Positions 35,143 to 46,518 of a stretch of DNA of 64,000 nt are shown here, one piece after another; within the stretch, counting starts at the first letter, position 1, and each line of letters starts with the position of its first letter. The stretch is from Paramecium octaurelia (lineage: Eukaryota > Ciliophora > Oligohymenophorea > Peniculida > Parameciidae): NCBI GenBank assembly GCA_905182995.1, contig CAJJDP010000046.1, positions 128,488-192,487 of the forward strand. The letters are read 5' to 3'. The notes under the pieces were generated by a model. That model was not told where the DNA came from. It was given only the letters and a program-made list of their open reading frames with translations, and made no database searches. The translations under genes were made by a program, and so were the position numbers.

Positions 35143-36879
35143 TTACTCGGATAAATCAAAATCTAAAAATGGAAATTTTGTTGTTGGAATAAATCAAATT
35201 TTTTATATACCTCATTTTATTAATCAAAAACTAGTGTTCAAAATATCATGAGCTTATCAATTTACATTATAAAAATGATGACAAGCTCCTAATTATATGA
35301 ACTATTATTAAATCTACTTACAAATTGCTGATAGTTTATGCAAATATAATACAAAAAAGTCATATTCTTTTTTTACAATAGATATTTTAATTTCAAGAGC
35401 AAGAAGAAATTACAATTGGATTTATGTGTTTAATTTTTTTTTAAATCCTTATATTAATGGAAAGTGATTGTGGAGATTTTTTAATACATATAAGTTGAGA
35501 TTATGGATCTTAATGAAACCTATTAATTAAGAGGGTTGACGTATATTAGTAAACCATCACTATTTTCAATTAATCTTAAATTAGATTCGTTATAATTAGT
35601 TTTGAAGGACTATGGATTACAATAAATATGAAACAATAAATTAAATAGTATATAAAATAGAAAAATGATATATTTTTTGAGCAAAAAGATAAAATTAAGG
35701 AGCTTTTATGAAAAGTTTTCAAAATTGAATAATAAGATTAAAAAATCAAAATGGAAAGAAAATATCTAAATATTTAATTCTATAGATTTTATTAATTGAT
35801 TACAAAAATATTGTAATTAATTCATTAAAAGTTTATTAAAAAATTTAATAATTAAGTAAATAATTTATATATAACTTTATTAATAATTGAAATTTTTCTT
35901 TATATTCAATTTTAATAAAAGTTGGGGGTTTGGATAAACATATAATCACCAACTCAAATTTATAGTATTAATATTTACTTCATACTAATAACTTTACGTT
36001 TAAAAGCAACCATTAATCGGTTTAATTAATTTTCTTCTCTGTAAATGTAGACAGTCTTATAAGTTTCCCGATACAACTGTACTTTTTATCGAAATATAGT
36101 TTAAAAATGAACTTTTTGAAGTTTCTATCTTTTAATTGACATATTATAGATATAATACAATTTACGAAAGGCTATTTACAGATGTGCATATAATAATTAA
36201 TTATTATTCTAAAGCATATAGGGAGATGAGTAATTTCTATATATTTATTTCTAATTTTTTTGTCCTTTTAAGATAAGATGCTTTTGATATTTGAATATAA
36301 TAAAGAAGGTTGAAAAATGGATCTTATAAACCAATTATATAAGAAGAAAACTGAGTAATTTTCAAAGGATTGAATCATGAGTGAAAGATGGATATAAATA
36401 AATACTAAAAGGAATCAATTAAATCCATTAAATTAATGCTTATATTTAAATAATAATGAAAACTACATATTCATAAAGCAATATGATGTTAATAAATATT
36501 TGCATTTAGTTATTATTGGTTGGACCGCAATATTTGGCGGAATTTACTTTCATGTTTTTTGATTCAAAGAAATAGAAATTTTAGTTTAAAAAATTTAATT
36601 TTTTGATAATGACTTGTATTCCATAAATAATCCTCTATACTAGAATACTTCAAAATCTCAAACTCTAAACATTTTTTTGACCTAAAGTTCTTAAAATGGA
36701 ATATAAAAGAATAAGAATAGATTGTAAATGTTTGAAATTACGTAGAATGTATTTGGTATAATTATAAACAGAAAAGGCTTCAAATATTTGAATGATCTAA
36801 GAGAAAAAATGATAAAACAAAGCAATTTAAATTATTATTTTCACATTACTTTGCTAATTATCATAAACCGATTTTACAA
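35143..36879. other. AT-rich gene-poor DNA
   Basis: No supported frame, RNA gene or repeat family. Short coding-looking shreds only. Confidence 0.35.
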
Positions 36880-37629
36880 TGGAATTATAATATCTAGTGA
36901 ATCTCATATAAAATGATTGGGGGTTATGTGAAAGTAAAATATGAACAGTAATTGGACTAATTCCTAATACTTGATAATGACCCAGAAAATTGCCATATAT
37001 AATGATATTTTAATAAGAAGAAAAGATCTTATAATATAAAGATGGAAGTGAATATTTAAGAGAATCGATAGCCAATTGGAGATATCTGTATGGAGTTATG
37101 GAATAGAAAACAATGAGTCTAATACAAGAATAACTCAAATAAATCTGTATCTGATGGGAAAATAATAAACTCCTGAATCTGGAAACTGATAGTATTAGAC
37201 GGGAGTTATTACAAGAAATTAAAATATAAAACCAACTACTGAAAGGATTTTCATATTTATGAGCAAATAAATTTTACCAAATGTAAATATAAGAGGAACT
37301 AATATTGCTAGTTTTAATATAATTAATAGTCTTATGTGGCTAAGAAATAATATAGTTATATCGATTTAGTAATAATGATTTGATAGAAAAATAAGAAACA
37401 TAGAAAAATTAAAATTTTAGAAAAGTTGATTTAGATTTTGTATTAATAATGATGGGAGGTTGTGAATTTAATGATTGAAACAAAGAAGACATGTATTTTA
37501 GATAAGAAGACATTATTAAGGAAAGGGAATAAATAGAAGTAGGAAATTAACTCAATGGAAGTGAAATAATGAAAATTATATAGTTAATTTATATAACATA
37601 AATTAAATAAAGATATATTTATTTTTAAA
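36880..37629 (+). pseudogene. Probable decayed gene upstream of eL18
   Basis: Coding-looking blocks occur in two + frames, cut by TGA: QPIGDICMELWNRKQ, SDGKIINS-type, and IFIFMSKQILPNVNIRGTN. The higher GC and Trp/Gly content against the surroundings suggest gene origin. I cannot join them in frame and do not recognise the family. Confidence 0.35.
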
Positions 37630-38272
37630 ATGGTAATGAATATCACAATTAATCATGGTAGGGAGTCGACGCATATAAAAAGACAAGAGTTTAAAGAAAT
37701 GTAGGAAGAAAAGTAACATCAACTAACCTCTATTTGAAATTATTGATAAAGGTAATAATTAATGAATTAATCATAGTTATATAAATTCTTAGCCAGAAGA
37801 ACAGATTCCAATTTCAATGCAACAGTTTTGAGAAGACTTTAATAAACCAGAACTGCAAGATATCCAATTAGCGTAAGCAGACTTGTCAAATAAATTAATA
37901 CTGCTAAAGATAAGTCAAGAACATTAGTTGTTGTTGGCACTGTTACAGATGAGTAAGGATGTATATCATGGCTTTAGCGTACGACTTCTTACTGTTCCTA
38001 AACTTAACATTTGTGCACTTAGATTCACTGAAACAGCCAGAAAGAGAATTCTTGCAGCTGGTGGAAAGACATTGACTTTCGATCAATTAGCACAATAAAA
38101 CCCAACAGGTATGATATTATACAAATTATTTTAAGGCACAGGAACAATATTATTGAGAGGACCAAGAGTGAGAGAAGAATTAAAGCATTTCGGCAGAGCA
38201 GCAGGTCTACCAGGATCTCATGCTAAACCATATGTTAGCCACACTGCAAGAAGAGGAAAGGGTGCAAGATGA
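37630..38272 (+). CDS. RPL18: 60S ribosomal protein eL18 (L18)
   Basis: 178 residues and four introns: 37633-37661, directly after the ATG; 37751-37775; 37953-37977; and 38109-38135 (AAG acceptor). Spliced start [18 protein letters not shown], then [55 protein letters not shown] and [10 protein letters not shown] match eL18 over its whole length. The first intron leaves only the start codon in exon 1, as in eL8 of this window. A structural protein of the large ribosomal subunit. Confidence 0.96.
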
Positions 38273-39406
38273 TTGTTTAAAGTACATTAATAAATAAAAA
38301 TTATAAAATATTTGTCCAGGTTGATAATCTGTTATTTTGATGATCTTCTACATTAAAATGTTTACTTCCACTTACTCTAATAGAGAATTATATTCTTTTC
38401 GATCTAAAGCATTAAATCTATTTGATGATTCTGTAGAATCATTAAATGATATGTCTATCTCATTAAGAGCCTTATTAAAATCTAAATAAACTATATAACT
38501 AAGATATTTATGATTGATATCATATTGAATTCGAATATTTTATCCACTAACTCACGAATGAATATATTTATTCTTTTCTGGAAAAATAATTTGAAATTTA
38601 GGTAAAATAGATATATTCTGAAATAAAAGATTTTCATTTTTTTAAAACATGATTACAAATAAGTTTTCAAATCATTGGATTCTTTCGTCTATTAGAGTTC
38701 CTAATCTAATCTTTTAATAATGAATTTCAAAACAAAAATGGATTATTGTTTAATTTTTAGAAAAGAATCACCCAATTATTTTTGCAATTGGAAATAAAAC
38801 CATTTATTGCTATATCATCATCAGAAGTTGCTATTCTGCATTCATCTTTGATATTTAATCAGAAAAACAAAATAATCAGAGATATTATATAGTTTTCAGA
38901 AGTAGTAAAGTAATTTTCAAATTTGTCAGTGAATATGTAATTATATTAAAATTATATTGATACAAAGTCTGTTAGGAGATCGTACTAAAGGATCATAAGT
39001 AAAGGATAAAATACAGATCAAAGGATGTAGAGCATTGCAATAATAAAAAAGAGTGAGAGGATTACAAGAATAAAAAATAACAGTTTTTCTAAAGGGATCA
39101 TAAAGCTTGGGGGAAATTATAAAATATCTACAAAAGTTATGATCATAATAAGTCATAAAATTATGGCGTTAGTAAATAATCTCTAAAGTGATTTGTCCTT
39201 AGAAATTCTAAATATTGCTTGCAAAATTATAAGTCAAAAATATCATAAGTGAAATCAAATTTGTATATAACTTTCTCCTCTAATGCTAATAAGGTCCTAT
39301 GGGCTGATATTAGTTGACCATTTTTATATATACAACGTTTAAAATTGTGTAAATTCTAAATTGGAACTTAACATCTCATATATATAAATATATAATAAAA
39401 TGATAA
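38273..39406. other. Spacer with unresolved open stretches
   Basis: On the minus strand around 38300-38520 a frame reads YLDFNKALNEIDISFNDSTE and RKEYNSLLEQ. On the plus strand 38930-39250 has a TGA-free stretch (KKSERITRIKNNSFSKG) and, in other frames, coiled-coil-like pieces. None has a convincing start or domain. These may be remnants of one or two decayed genes. Confidence 0.3.
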
Positions 39407-40624
39407 TCACTCTAAAGCTAATATTTTTCTTTGTACCTAGTAGTATACTAATGCACAAATGAACAGTAGTTATATTCCCAAAGCAAGGTAAAAGTACCAA
39501 TATCTAAGATTGAACATCTTTTGAGTCTAATATAATCCAATAAGCTATTCTTTCTTGTTGAAAATAGAGATAAATTATTTCATAAATGGATCTCCAAGAA
39601 TATTAGTTGATTTTGCCTAACCAATACACATTGAACACGATCCATTATATAAATATCTTTTATAAGCAGTATCAGGTACAGTTACCTTAGCACCCTCAAA
39701 AAAGAATGTAAGATTAGGATACACTTTATTACAATCACAATCTAAATTACAATTAAGATAATCATTGTAAATTTTGTTGTAGACATTTTGTTCTAATAAT
39801 AAACAAGTAGTTCCTGAATCAAAGATACTACTATGATCATCAAAGTATATATATTCATCCTCATTAATTTGGACTCCCAAAATTTAGGTTGACTAATTTT
39901 AGTAGAGAAGAATACCCACATTTTTTTCATGTTAGTTTTAAGCCAAATGGTCTCATCAAGGACAGATTAATTAAATTGGCCATAAAATAATTAGGATCCG
40001 CGAGTGGAATTCAAGAACTAGAATCCAAATAGAGGAGACTGAATTTAGCCATTTGAATATGCGGATTCAAAGATGTTGGTATGCTCATCCCAATTAGATA
40101 ACCCCATAATTCCAGATGTTGTTTTTTATAGCTTTATTATGCGTATAGATGTACAGATAAATTAGAGACTTAATTTGCCAATAGGAATTTGAGGTTTGTA
40201 TTGATTGGTGTATCAGCAATTGAAAATAAGTCTTGTCCAAATTAACCTGAGCATTCTCCTTATCCATAGGTTTATGTATAAGTTTAATTTAAATCTATAT
40301 ATGTTGATGACAAATATGGTTTATATCGATTGAGGATAGAACAATTCTCGCATGTGTAATTGGCCAACCACAATATCTTCATAATTTATAATTCTTTACG
40401 CTAGAGCCAGTATCAACAAGGAGTTGTATTAATTATAAGGGAGTTCCAATTCTCAAAGTCAAAGCATAGTATTCATTCTCTAGATTTTATACATCAATGC
40501 CTTCATATTAGCTAATAAAATTGGATTATTCGAGGGTTTTGGTTATGAGGAATGAATTGGAAGCAATCTTTACCGAAAGTACATTAAAGAATGAGTAGAC
40601 TATAATTAAATATTACCCAAACAT
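39407..40624 (-). CDS. Pepsin-family aspartyl protease with C-terminal membrane anchor
   Basis: 382 residues; introns 40377-40399 and 40132-40154 (both AAG acceptors) and 39893-39915. Signal peptide MFGQYLIIVYSFFNVLSVKI. First active-site motif LLVDTGSSILWLANYTCENC, then SSTY and GIMGLSNWDE. Second active-site motif HSSIFDSGTTCLLL. The C-terminal block STNILGDPFMKQFISIFNKK matches the family end. A final hydrophobic helix (YWYFYLALGIQLLFICALVYY) precedes a short tail. Both catalytic Asp are present. Probably a membrane-bound protease of endosomes, vacuoles or cell surface. It starts 20 bp after the stop of the upstream TPR gene on the same strand. Confidence 0.9.
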
Positions 40625-40644
40625 TTTATATAATATAAATGATA

Positions 40645-41569
40645 TCAATCGTCTATTTCATTTAAATAATTCGATTTGAGCTCTACCTTAATGTCTTCTT
40701 TCTCTTAATCAATAACTTAGACTGTCACTGAGTCATTCATAAAAGGCTAATTTAGAATAATGAATTACTTTAACTTATTTCAATTAATTTCTGGCATTTT
40801 CCTTTTTCACCTAAATTTTCTTCTAGAGTTTTGCTACTATTTGTTTGGCATCCTAATCTCCCAACAAAACAAGCTTTTCACTATCCTTTAAGGCTTCCTT
40901 CCATTTTCCTAGTTCTTAAAGAACTGTCGATCTTCTAAGCAATGATTTTTAATGATTGCTGTTCAAACTTAATGCTTTGTTACAATCTAATAAGGCTTGA
41001 TTGTAATCAAGTAATTTTAGTTAGCATTGAGCTCGATTGGAATAGATTATTACCAGTTATTCTAATTCTTCTTCATTCAATGACTATTTCTAATTTAATT
41101 CTTAAATGCACTCTGTGTATTTTTCAATGGCCTTTTAAAATTCTTACAGCTTAAATAATTCATTGGCTTGCTCTTTATTTAAAATCACTTGTGACTTAAT
41201 TACATTTCTACCACCTTTTATTACTATTTTATTATTAATATTAGTTTGTTATGGTTTTTTGTAAACATCCATTACTATGGGATCATCAGATTCTTCTAGC
41301 AATTTATCCACATCCACTTTATTCCAAGCATCATAATAATTTTATACTGAATTCTAATCTCTTTTCAATTGTTTCTTTAAAATTTCAGATTGCTTCTCTT
41401 ATTCAACTTTCCCTCTTATAGGCACAGAGTTTGGATCTATTTGTTCATTTTATTTTTTTTATGGTTTTTAAGTTGTGTTCACTGACTCTTCCCAATCATA
41501 GAGATCGTGAATATATTCTTTGATTTCCAATGCATTATTTTTAATTTACTATTGAAGTTGAATCGACAT
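40645..41569 (-). CDS. TPR co-chaperone, SPAG1/RPAP3-like
   Basis: 300 residues with one 22 nt intron (40747-40768) near the 3' end. The N-terminal part has the helix EIKEYIHDLYDWEESV and the motif NYYDAWNKVDVDKLLEESD, which is characteristic of SPAG1/RPAP3-type proteins just before their TPRs. Three TPR units follow (residues ~140-255: ANELFKLQEFQKAIEKYTEC, IIYSNRAQCQLKLLDYNQAL, SLLRRSTVLQELGKWKEALK). In this family the TPR clamp binds Hsp70/Hsp90 C-termini. SPAG1 helps assemble ciliary dynein arms, which suits a ciliate, but RPAP3-like roles are equally possible. Confidence 0.82.
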
Positions 41570-41975
41570 TATATTATTATTATTAATAATTAAATTAATA
41601 ATTATCTGCAATGATGACAATGATTATGTTTAACATAATCAGAACGGATATATGATTCAATATGAATTAAAATCACTACTGAGCTGTCAATATATATATA
41701 AATTATATGTTATTTATCAATTGTGTTCCTTTAAACAATCCACAGATTTCAATTAAAATCCTGTAAAATATGACTTGATATGGCATATCTATTATTGTAT
41801 GTTATTAAACCCCAGCACTTTTAAATATCAATTAATCGTACTATATACATAATATTAGTGTCATTTTGTATTATATTTGAATATATATATTTAAATAAAG
41901 TTAAAATTTTCATAAAAATATATATTAATTTTAATGATTATTTGTTAATATACTATTTTATTAATGTAAACATGT
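41570..41975. other. AT-rich spacer
   Basis: Intergenic; no supported gene. Confidence 0.4.
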
Positions 41976-42859
41976 TCATTAGGATGTCTTTTTCAACTCC
42001 TCTAATTCAAATGCCTTCTTTATTGCTTCTTGTTGATGTCTTGATTTGATTCCTACTTGTCCTCCACCGATGGTTCTCAATAATTCATGGTTTTCATTGT
42101 AATGTTATCTTAAGTCTCTTGCCTTGTGATATTAAGAAATGTTACTAAATTATCGAATTCAGCTTAATCTTCTTTTCTAACTTCAGTCAAAGCAACACAA
42201 GTGGCTGTTTTTTAATGAACCAAAGCTCCTAATCTTGCTTTATCTAAAGATTTATATATATTAATAAATATTACTTTTGATGAAACAGAATGGAACTTCT
42301 TGTCTTCTACATAATTGTGGTAACCAGACAACGAGTTCAATTGGGTCGACATCATAGGCAATAACAACAAGCTTAGCCTTCTTAGTTTCAACAAGTGTAG
42401 TGACATGGTTTAATCCAAATTTGAGTACTTAGACCTTCTTAGAGTCTGTCTTTTAGGCTTATGCTTTTTATTCAGCTAATTTGGTTAATCTTTATTTTTT
42501 TTCAGTTTTGGTTTCTGGTGAATACTTCTTCAAGAGACCCAATACTTTGGATGCTTTAATATAGTAATAAAATTTTACATTGATTTTTATCAAGTGTTCT
42601 GCTGAATTAATGAATAGCAGCTGGGACTTTGATTCTTTGTAATAAGATCTTTTTTTATCTGTGAAGTAGGATATATCTTGGCCATCTGACATATCTTGAT
42701 AAATCTCTCTTTGGTTGAACATCGTTTCCAATTCTAAAGTTTTTAGCGTCTTTAACAAAGAGGGGGTTCTTTTTTCTATCAGCTACTTTTTTCTGTAATT
42801 TTTTGGCTTTACTTGTTTTGGGTGCTTTAGGCTAGAGATTACTATAGATTAATTACCAT
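41976..42859 (-). CDS. RPL7A: 60S ribosomal protein eL8 (L7a)
   Basis: 259 residues and four introns: 42832-42856, directly after the ATG; 42554-42578 (AAG); 42244-42274; and 42123-42145 (AAG). Spliced start [20 protein letters not shown], then [69 protein letters not shown] and [20 protein letters not shown] cover the family. The L7Ae-type RNA-binding core is intact. The exon-1-is-ATG layout is the same as in eL18. Confidence 0.96.
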
Positions 42860-42910
42860 TGAATATCTTTTTAAATTAAATAATATTTATATAGTATAAT
42901 CACATATTTG

Positions 42911-43385
42911 TCATTTTCTTTTCTTGAGTATGTAGAGTTCTTAACTGTGCATTAATTTGAGGTTGTCAATTTCCTTTTAAAATTTGGATTGCTAACTCTA
43001 GATTCCTTCTTATAGTTATTAGATAACACTATTGAGTTCTTATCTATTATGTAAGCGAGTGAATTTACATTTCATTTTGATAATTGTTCTCTAATTTGTC
43101 ATTTTCGTAATTCAAAAGTTTGATTTCCTCTGTTAAAGAGTTGATCTTCTATTGAAAGATGAGAGATTGTTTTTCGTAATGATCTTGCAATTCAACTGAT
43201 TGTTGTTTTAGAGCATCAATTTCTTAGCGATATTGGTTAATTTATGCTAAGGAGTTGGCATCCAATTAATTATACTTTTCTAGAGTAATAAGTAATAAAA
43301 AACATTGAGCTTATATTTCGATTAATTCTTGGGCTTCAGCCTTGAGTTAACACAGTCTCATCATATTATTTTCAAATGTTATCAT
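42911..43385 (-). CDS. Short coiled-coil protein
   Basis: 149 residues with one 25 nt intron (43044-43068). Starts MITFENNMMRLCQLKAEAQE and forms one long heptad pattern (ALKQQSVELQDHYEKQSLIF, SLTEEIKLLNYENDKLENNY), ending basic. No other domain. It ends 51 bp from the eL8 ATG, and is divergent from the EF-hand gene (66 bp between ATGs). Confidence 0.78.
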
Positions 43386-43451
43386 AATTTTATAATAATT
43401 CAATTTATAGAGTGGATTTAATGTGAAAATAAAAACCAATTTAAATTAATA

Positions 43452-44132
43452 ATGGATAGTACTAAGCTAAGAAACTCTGGGTATTAAATATCTGACCGAG
43501 TACAATTCGGAGGTGTGTTTGAACCAGAGAAATGCAAATAAATAGCAAAGTAAGTGATGGATTTATACGATTCCAATAAAGACGGCTTTATTGAATAAAA
43601 TGAAATCGCTATGATGTTATCAGATGCCTACCGAGCAATGAACAAAGGGTTCAATCCGACCTCTTAAGATGTTTCTAATTGCCAATCCATTTTAGACAGT
43701 ATTTGACTATATTGAAATTGATGATTAGGAAAATCCACAGGAAGAGTCCACAGTGAAGACATAGAACAATTAGTATAAAAGTATTTCTCTGGATAACCCC
43801 CTGCTCAACCAGTCAAAAGAGTTCCAGAGAAGTTGTCCAGAATTGCTTAGGAAAGATTGGAAGTGGCCAGGAGAATCTTTAAGGTGGTTGACAAAGATGG
43901 TTCAGGTTTCTTAACTGAAGAAGAGGTAACCAATCTTTTACATTCTTAGGTCCCTGAATTATTAAAGGAAACCTATAAACACATGGGGATGAACGACTAT
44001 CAACCGACCAAAGAGGATGTGGTTATCTGGATCCAAATGACTGACTCGGATGGAGATGGTAAGGTGACTCTTGAAGATTATGAACAACTTGTTTTGGATT
44101 CCTTGAGAAAACAAGGCATCAGTTTAGAATGA
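43452..44132 (+). CDS. EF-hand calcium-binding protein (four hands)
   Basis: 216 residues with one 30 nt intron (43699-43728). EF loops: DSNKDGFIEQNE (hand 1, complete), a degenerate one around RKSTGRVHSED, DKDGSGFLTEEE (hand 3, complete) and DSDGDGKVTLED (hand 4, complete). The spacing is wider than in calmodulin, nearer to calcium-sensor families with four hands in ~200 residues. Cytosolic; no signal or membrane segment. Ligand Asp/Asn/Glu are in place in three of the four loops. Confidence 0.9.
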
Positions 44133-44213
44133 TTCTTATATTCATTTTAACATCATTTTATAATATTATGCTTAACTGTTTATGAATTTGATTGAAATAT
44201 ATAAATTCTGAAT

Positions 44214-44471
44214 TCAAAGCAACAATTATACAGGACTAATTATTGAAGGTGCTTCTAGATAGCTATTTATATATTTGTTTAGTTTCAGTTTTCTTTTTTA
44301 TTGAAATCCTTTCATTTTTCGACATTCAGCATATAATTCCTATTGCGAGTAATTGCATTCTTCTAAGAATTATCTCATTTCGAATTCCTTAAAGAAGTTC
44401 TCCAGATCTAATGATCTCTTTGGAGTTGATTTATAACTAAACTCTGGTAAACTAGCTATCTAAATTGACAT
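44214..44471 (-). CDS. Small hypothetical protein, 85 residues
   Basis: Intronless, starting MSIQIASLPEFSYKSTPKRS, with a helical Glu/Lys-rich middle (LENFFKEFEMRQFLEECNY). No signal peptide or known domain. Open frame with typical codon use, 250 bp from a divergent gene. It ends 81 bp from the convergent EF-hand gene. Confidence 0.6.
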
Positions 44472-44721
44472 TATTAATTCGATGTTTCTGTTAAAATTTA
44501 ATTATTAATTTTTTACATTATCAACTAATAAAGTGATTCTAAATCAATCATTATTCTAACAATATCTTTGTGATATTAATTCTTATAAATTATACGTCTA
44601 ATTTAGAATGTATAATGAATCACACTTAATAGAAATATACGAATTTTCGCCCAAAATAATTTATATAGTATTAATTCTTGAACTTAATAGAATTAATAAA
44701 AATAAGAATTGTAAAATAGGG

Positions 44722-45336
44722 ATGTCTTTCTGTGGTGAATAAGAGGATTTTGATGAAATTTAAAATCAACCTGAGCACATTGGAAACGATGAATAGAACA
44801 ATGAAATTGATAATGACTACAACAACGATTCTGAGATTGAACAATGTGATACTATTATTGAGAATAGGAATCAATAAAAAGATTCAAATTGTTTATCACA
44901 AGATGTAAATTAAGAACAGTTGAATTAAACTGAAAAAGTAGGTTAGTTAGGAGGTGTAGATTAGTTATATGTTGAATAAGATTAATAAGAGTTACTACTC
45001 AATTTAGGATGTCCTTTAATTTAACAATTAATTATTAAAGAGAGTGTAAATAATGACGAACTGGAGATGCATCAAGAATGTGGTGAATTTCTATCTTGTT
45101 AATTTTGTGTGTTTAGATTCACCCCTTGCTAATATAAATCTCATCTGAAGCAAATTCACAGTGAATACTTTTGCAGTAATTGTGGAATTGCTGATAAAAA
45201 TATTACAAATTAAAATCATAGATTAAGATGTTTTCAACAGTAGTAATTTGGATTTACTGATGCTATAATATAACAATTAGATGATGCTGTTGATGAGAAT
45301 GAAATTGAATATGATCCAGATGAATATTCACCTTGA
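44722..45336 (+). CDS. Acidic protein with a C2H2-like zinc finger
   Basis: 204 residues, intronless. The first ~120 residues are Asp/Glu/Asn/Gln-rich. A finger follows, C-x2-C-x12-H-x4-H (CQFCVFRFTPCQYKSHLKQIH spacing), and then a second Cys/His group (FCSNCGIADKN with His and Cys in NHRLRCF). The end is acidic (DENEIEYDPDEYSP). This layout (acidic head, paired finger) may be a protein-binding TRAF-type or RNA-binding finger; family not certain. Confidence 0.75.
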
Positions 45337-45371
45337 TATTTTGCATATGTGTCTATCTATATATATATGAA

Positions 45372-46459
45372 TCAAAATTTTTTTGATTTTTAATCCAAAT
45401 ATTGACTAAATTTATTAGCATTTATTTAACCCAAAGCCAAACAAGGTAAAAACACACATGCAATTTAAGCTGTAAATTATGGAAATAATGAAAATGCAGG
45501 TCCAGGACATAACCCACCAATTCCCCATCCTATTCCAAAAATACTTGCACCTAGTAATAACTTAAAATCAATCTTCTTGTTTGTTGGTAAATCCCACTTC
45601 TCAGCTAGGATAGGTTTATCAAGTAAATTAAATGTAATTAAATTGAGAGACACAGCGCCCAACATAACAAACATCAATGAAGCTACAATAAACAAATATT
45701 TAATACGATCCCAACTCTTATTGAATGTTAAAAACCCTAAAATCTTTGATCTTTTAGCCATTCCAGAAATAACTAATCCAGATCCAAACACTAATCCTAC
45801 AACAGATGAAATTATTGCATCAATCATTGTTTTCTTGTTTTATTTTGTTTAACCAATAATACCAATCAAAGTTAAAATCTTAAATAAATTAAAATTATTA
45901 TATTACTCCACTTATAACCATGGCTGCAGTATTAGTAATATTTGCATTATCGATAAGTAATTAAGTTGGTTATTCCAACACAACTTAATCTTTTAGAGTG
46001 GCTGTCAAAATTCCGAATGTCATAAATGATGCTACTGCTGCCATTGATCTTACTGATAATCTTGGTAAACCACAAACTCCATGACCACTTGTGCAACCAT
46101 TCCCTAATTTTGTACCAAACCCAACCAAGAATCCTGCTATTGCAGCTCCAATGTAGCCAATTTTAGATATTTGGTTTATTGGATCAAAACTTGGAGATGC
46201 TCCTTCTAAAATAGGAGTGAATCTATTCTAGATATATTGCATACCCATAATATTTAAATAACAATGAAGATGATAGAACAACACTCGACATTAAGGATAA
46301 TTTCCAATAGAAACTATTTTTGTCGAAAGTTATCAAACTATAAAATATGCCACTGAAACCTGTAACTCTCCCCTTCAACAAGTAATGAATTGATGTAGCT
46401 AGACCTATCAGCAATCCACCTGCAGCAGCTAAATAAATATCCTTTAAATTCAGAATCAT
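45372..46459 (-). CDS. Fused YeeE/YedE (TsuA-type) sulfur transporter
   Basis: 345 residues; introns 46223-46244 and 45879-45906 (AAG acceptor). Two homologous halves, each with four or five membrane helices. Half 1 has the signature [20 protein letters not shown]. Half 2 has [20 protein letters not shown] and [14 protein letters not shown], the partner signature. In bacteria this family moves thiosulfate or related sulfur species and is often encoded as two adjacent short genes (YeeE and YedE). Here both are in one gene. Cys residues proposed to handle sulfur are present in both signatures. The two short introns show that it is settled in the nuclear genome. Confidence 0.9.
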
Positions 46460-46518
46460 TAAAAATTTTAATAAAATCTTATTTCTTAATGACTTTAATA
46501 TTTTTTTTATTAATAATT

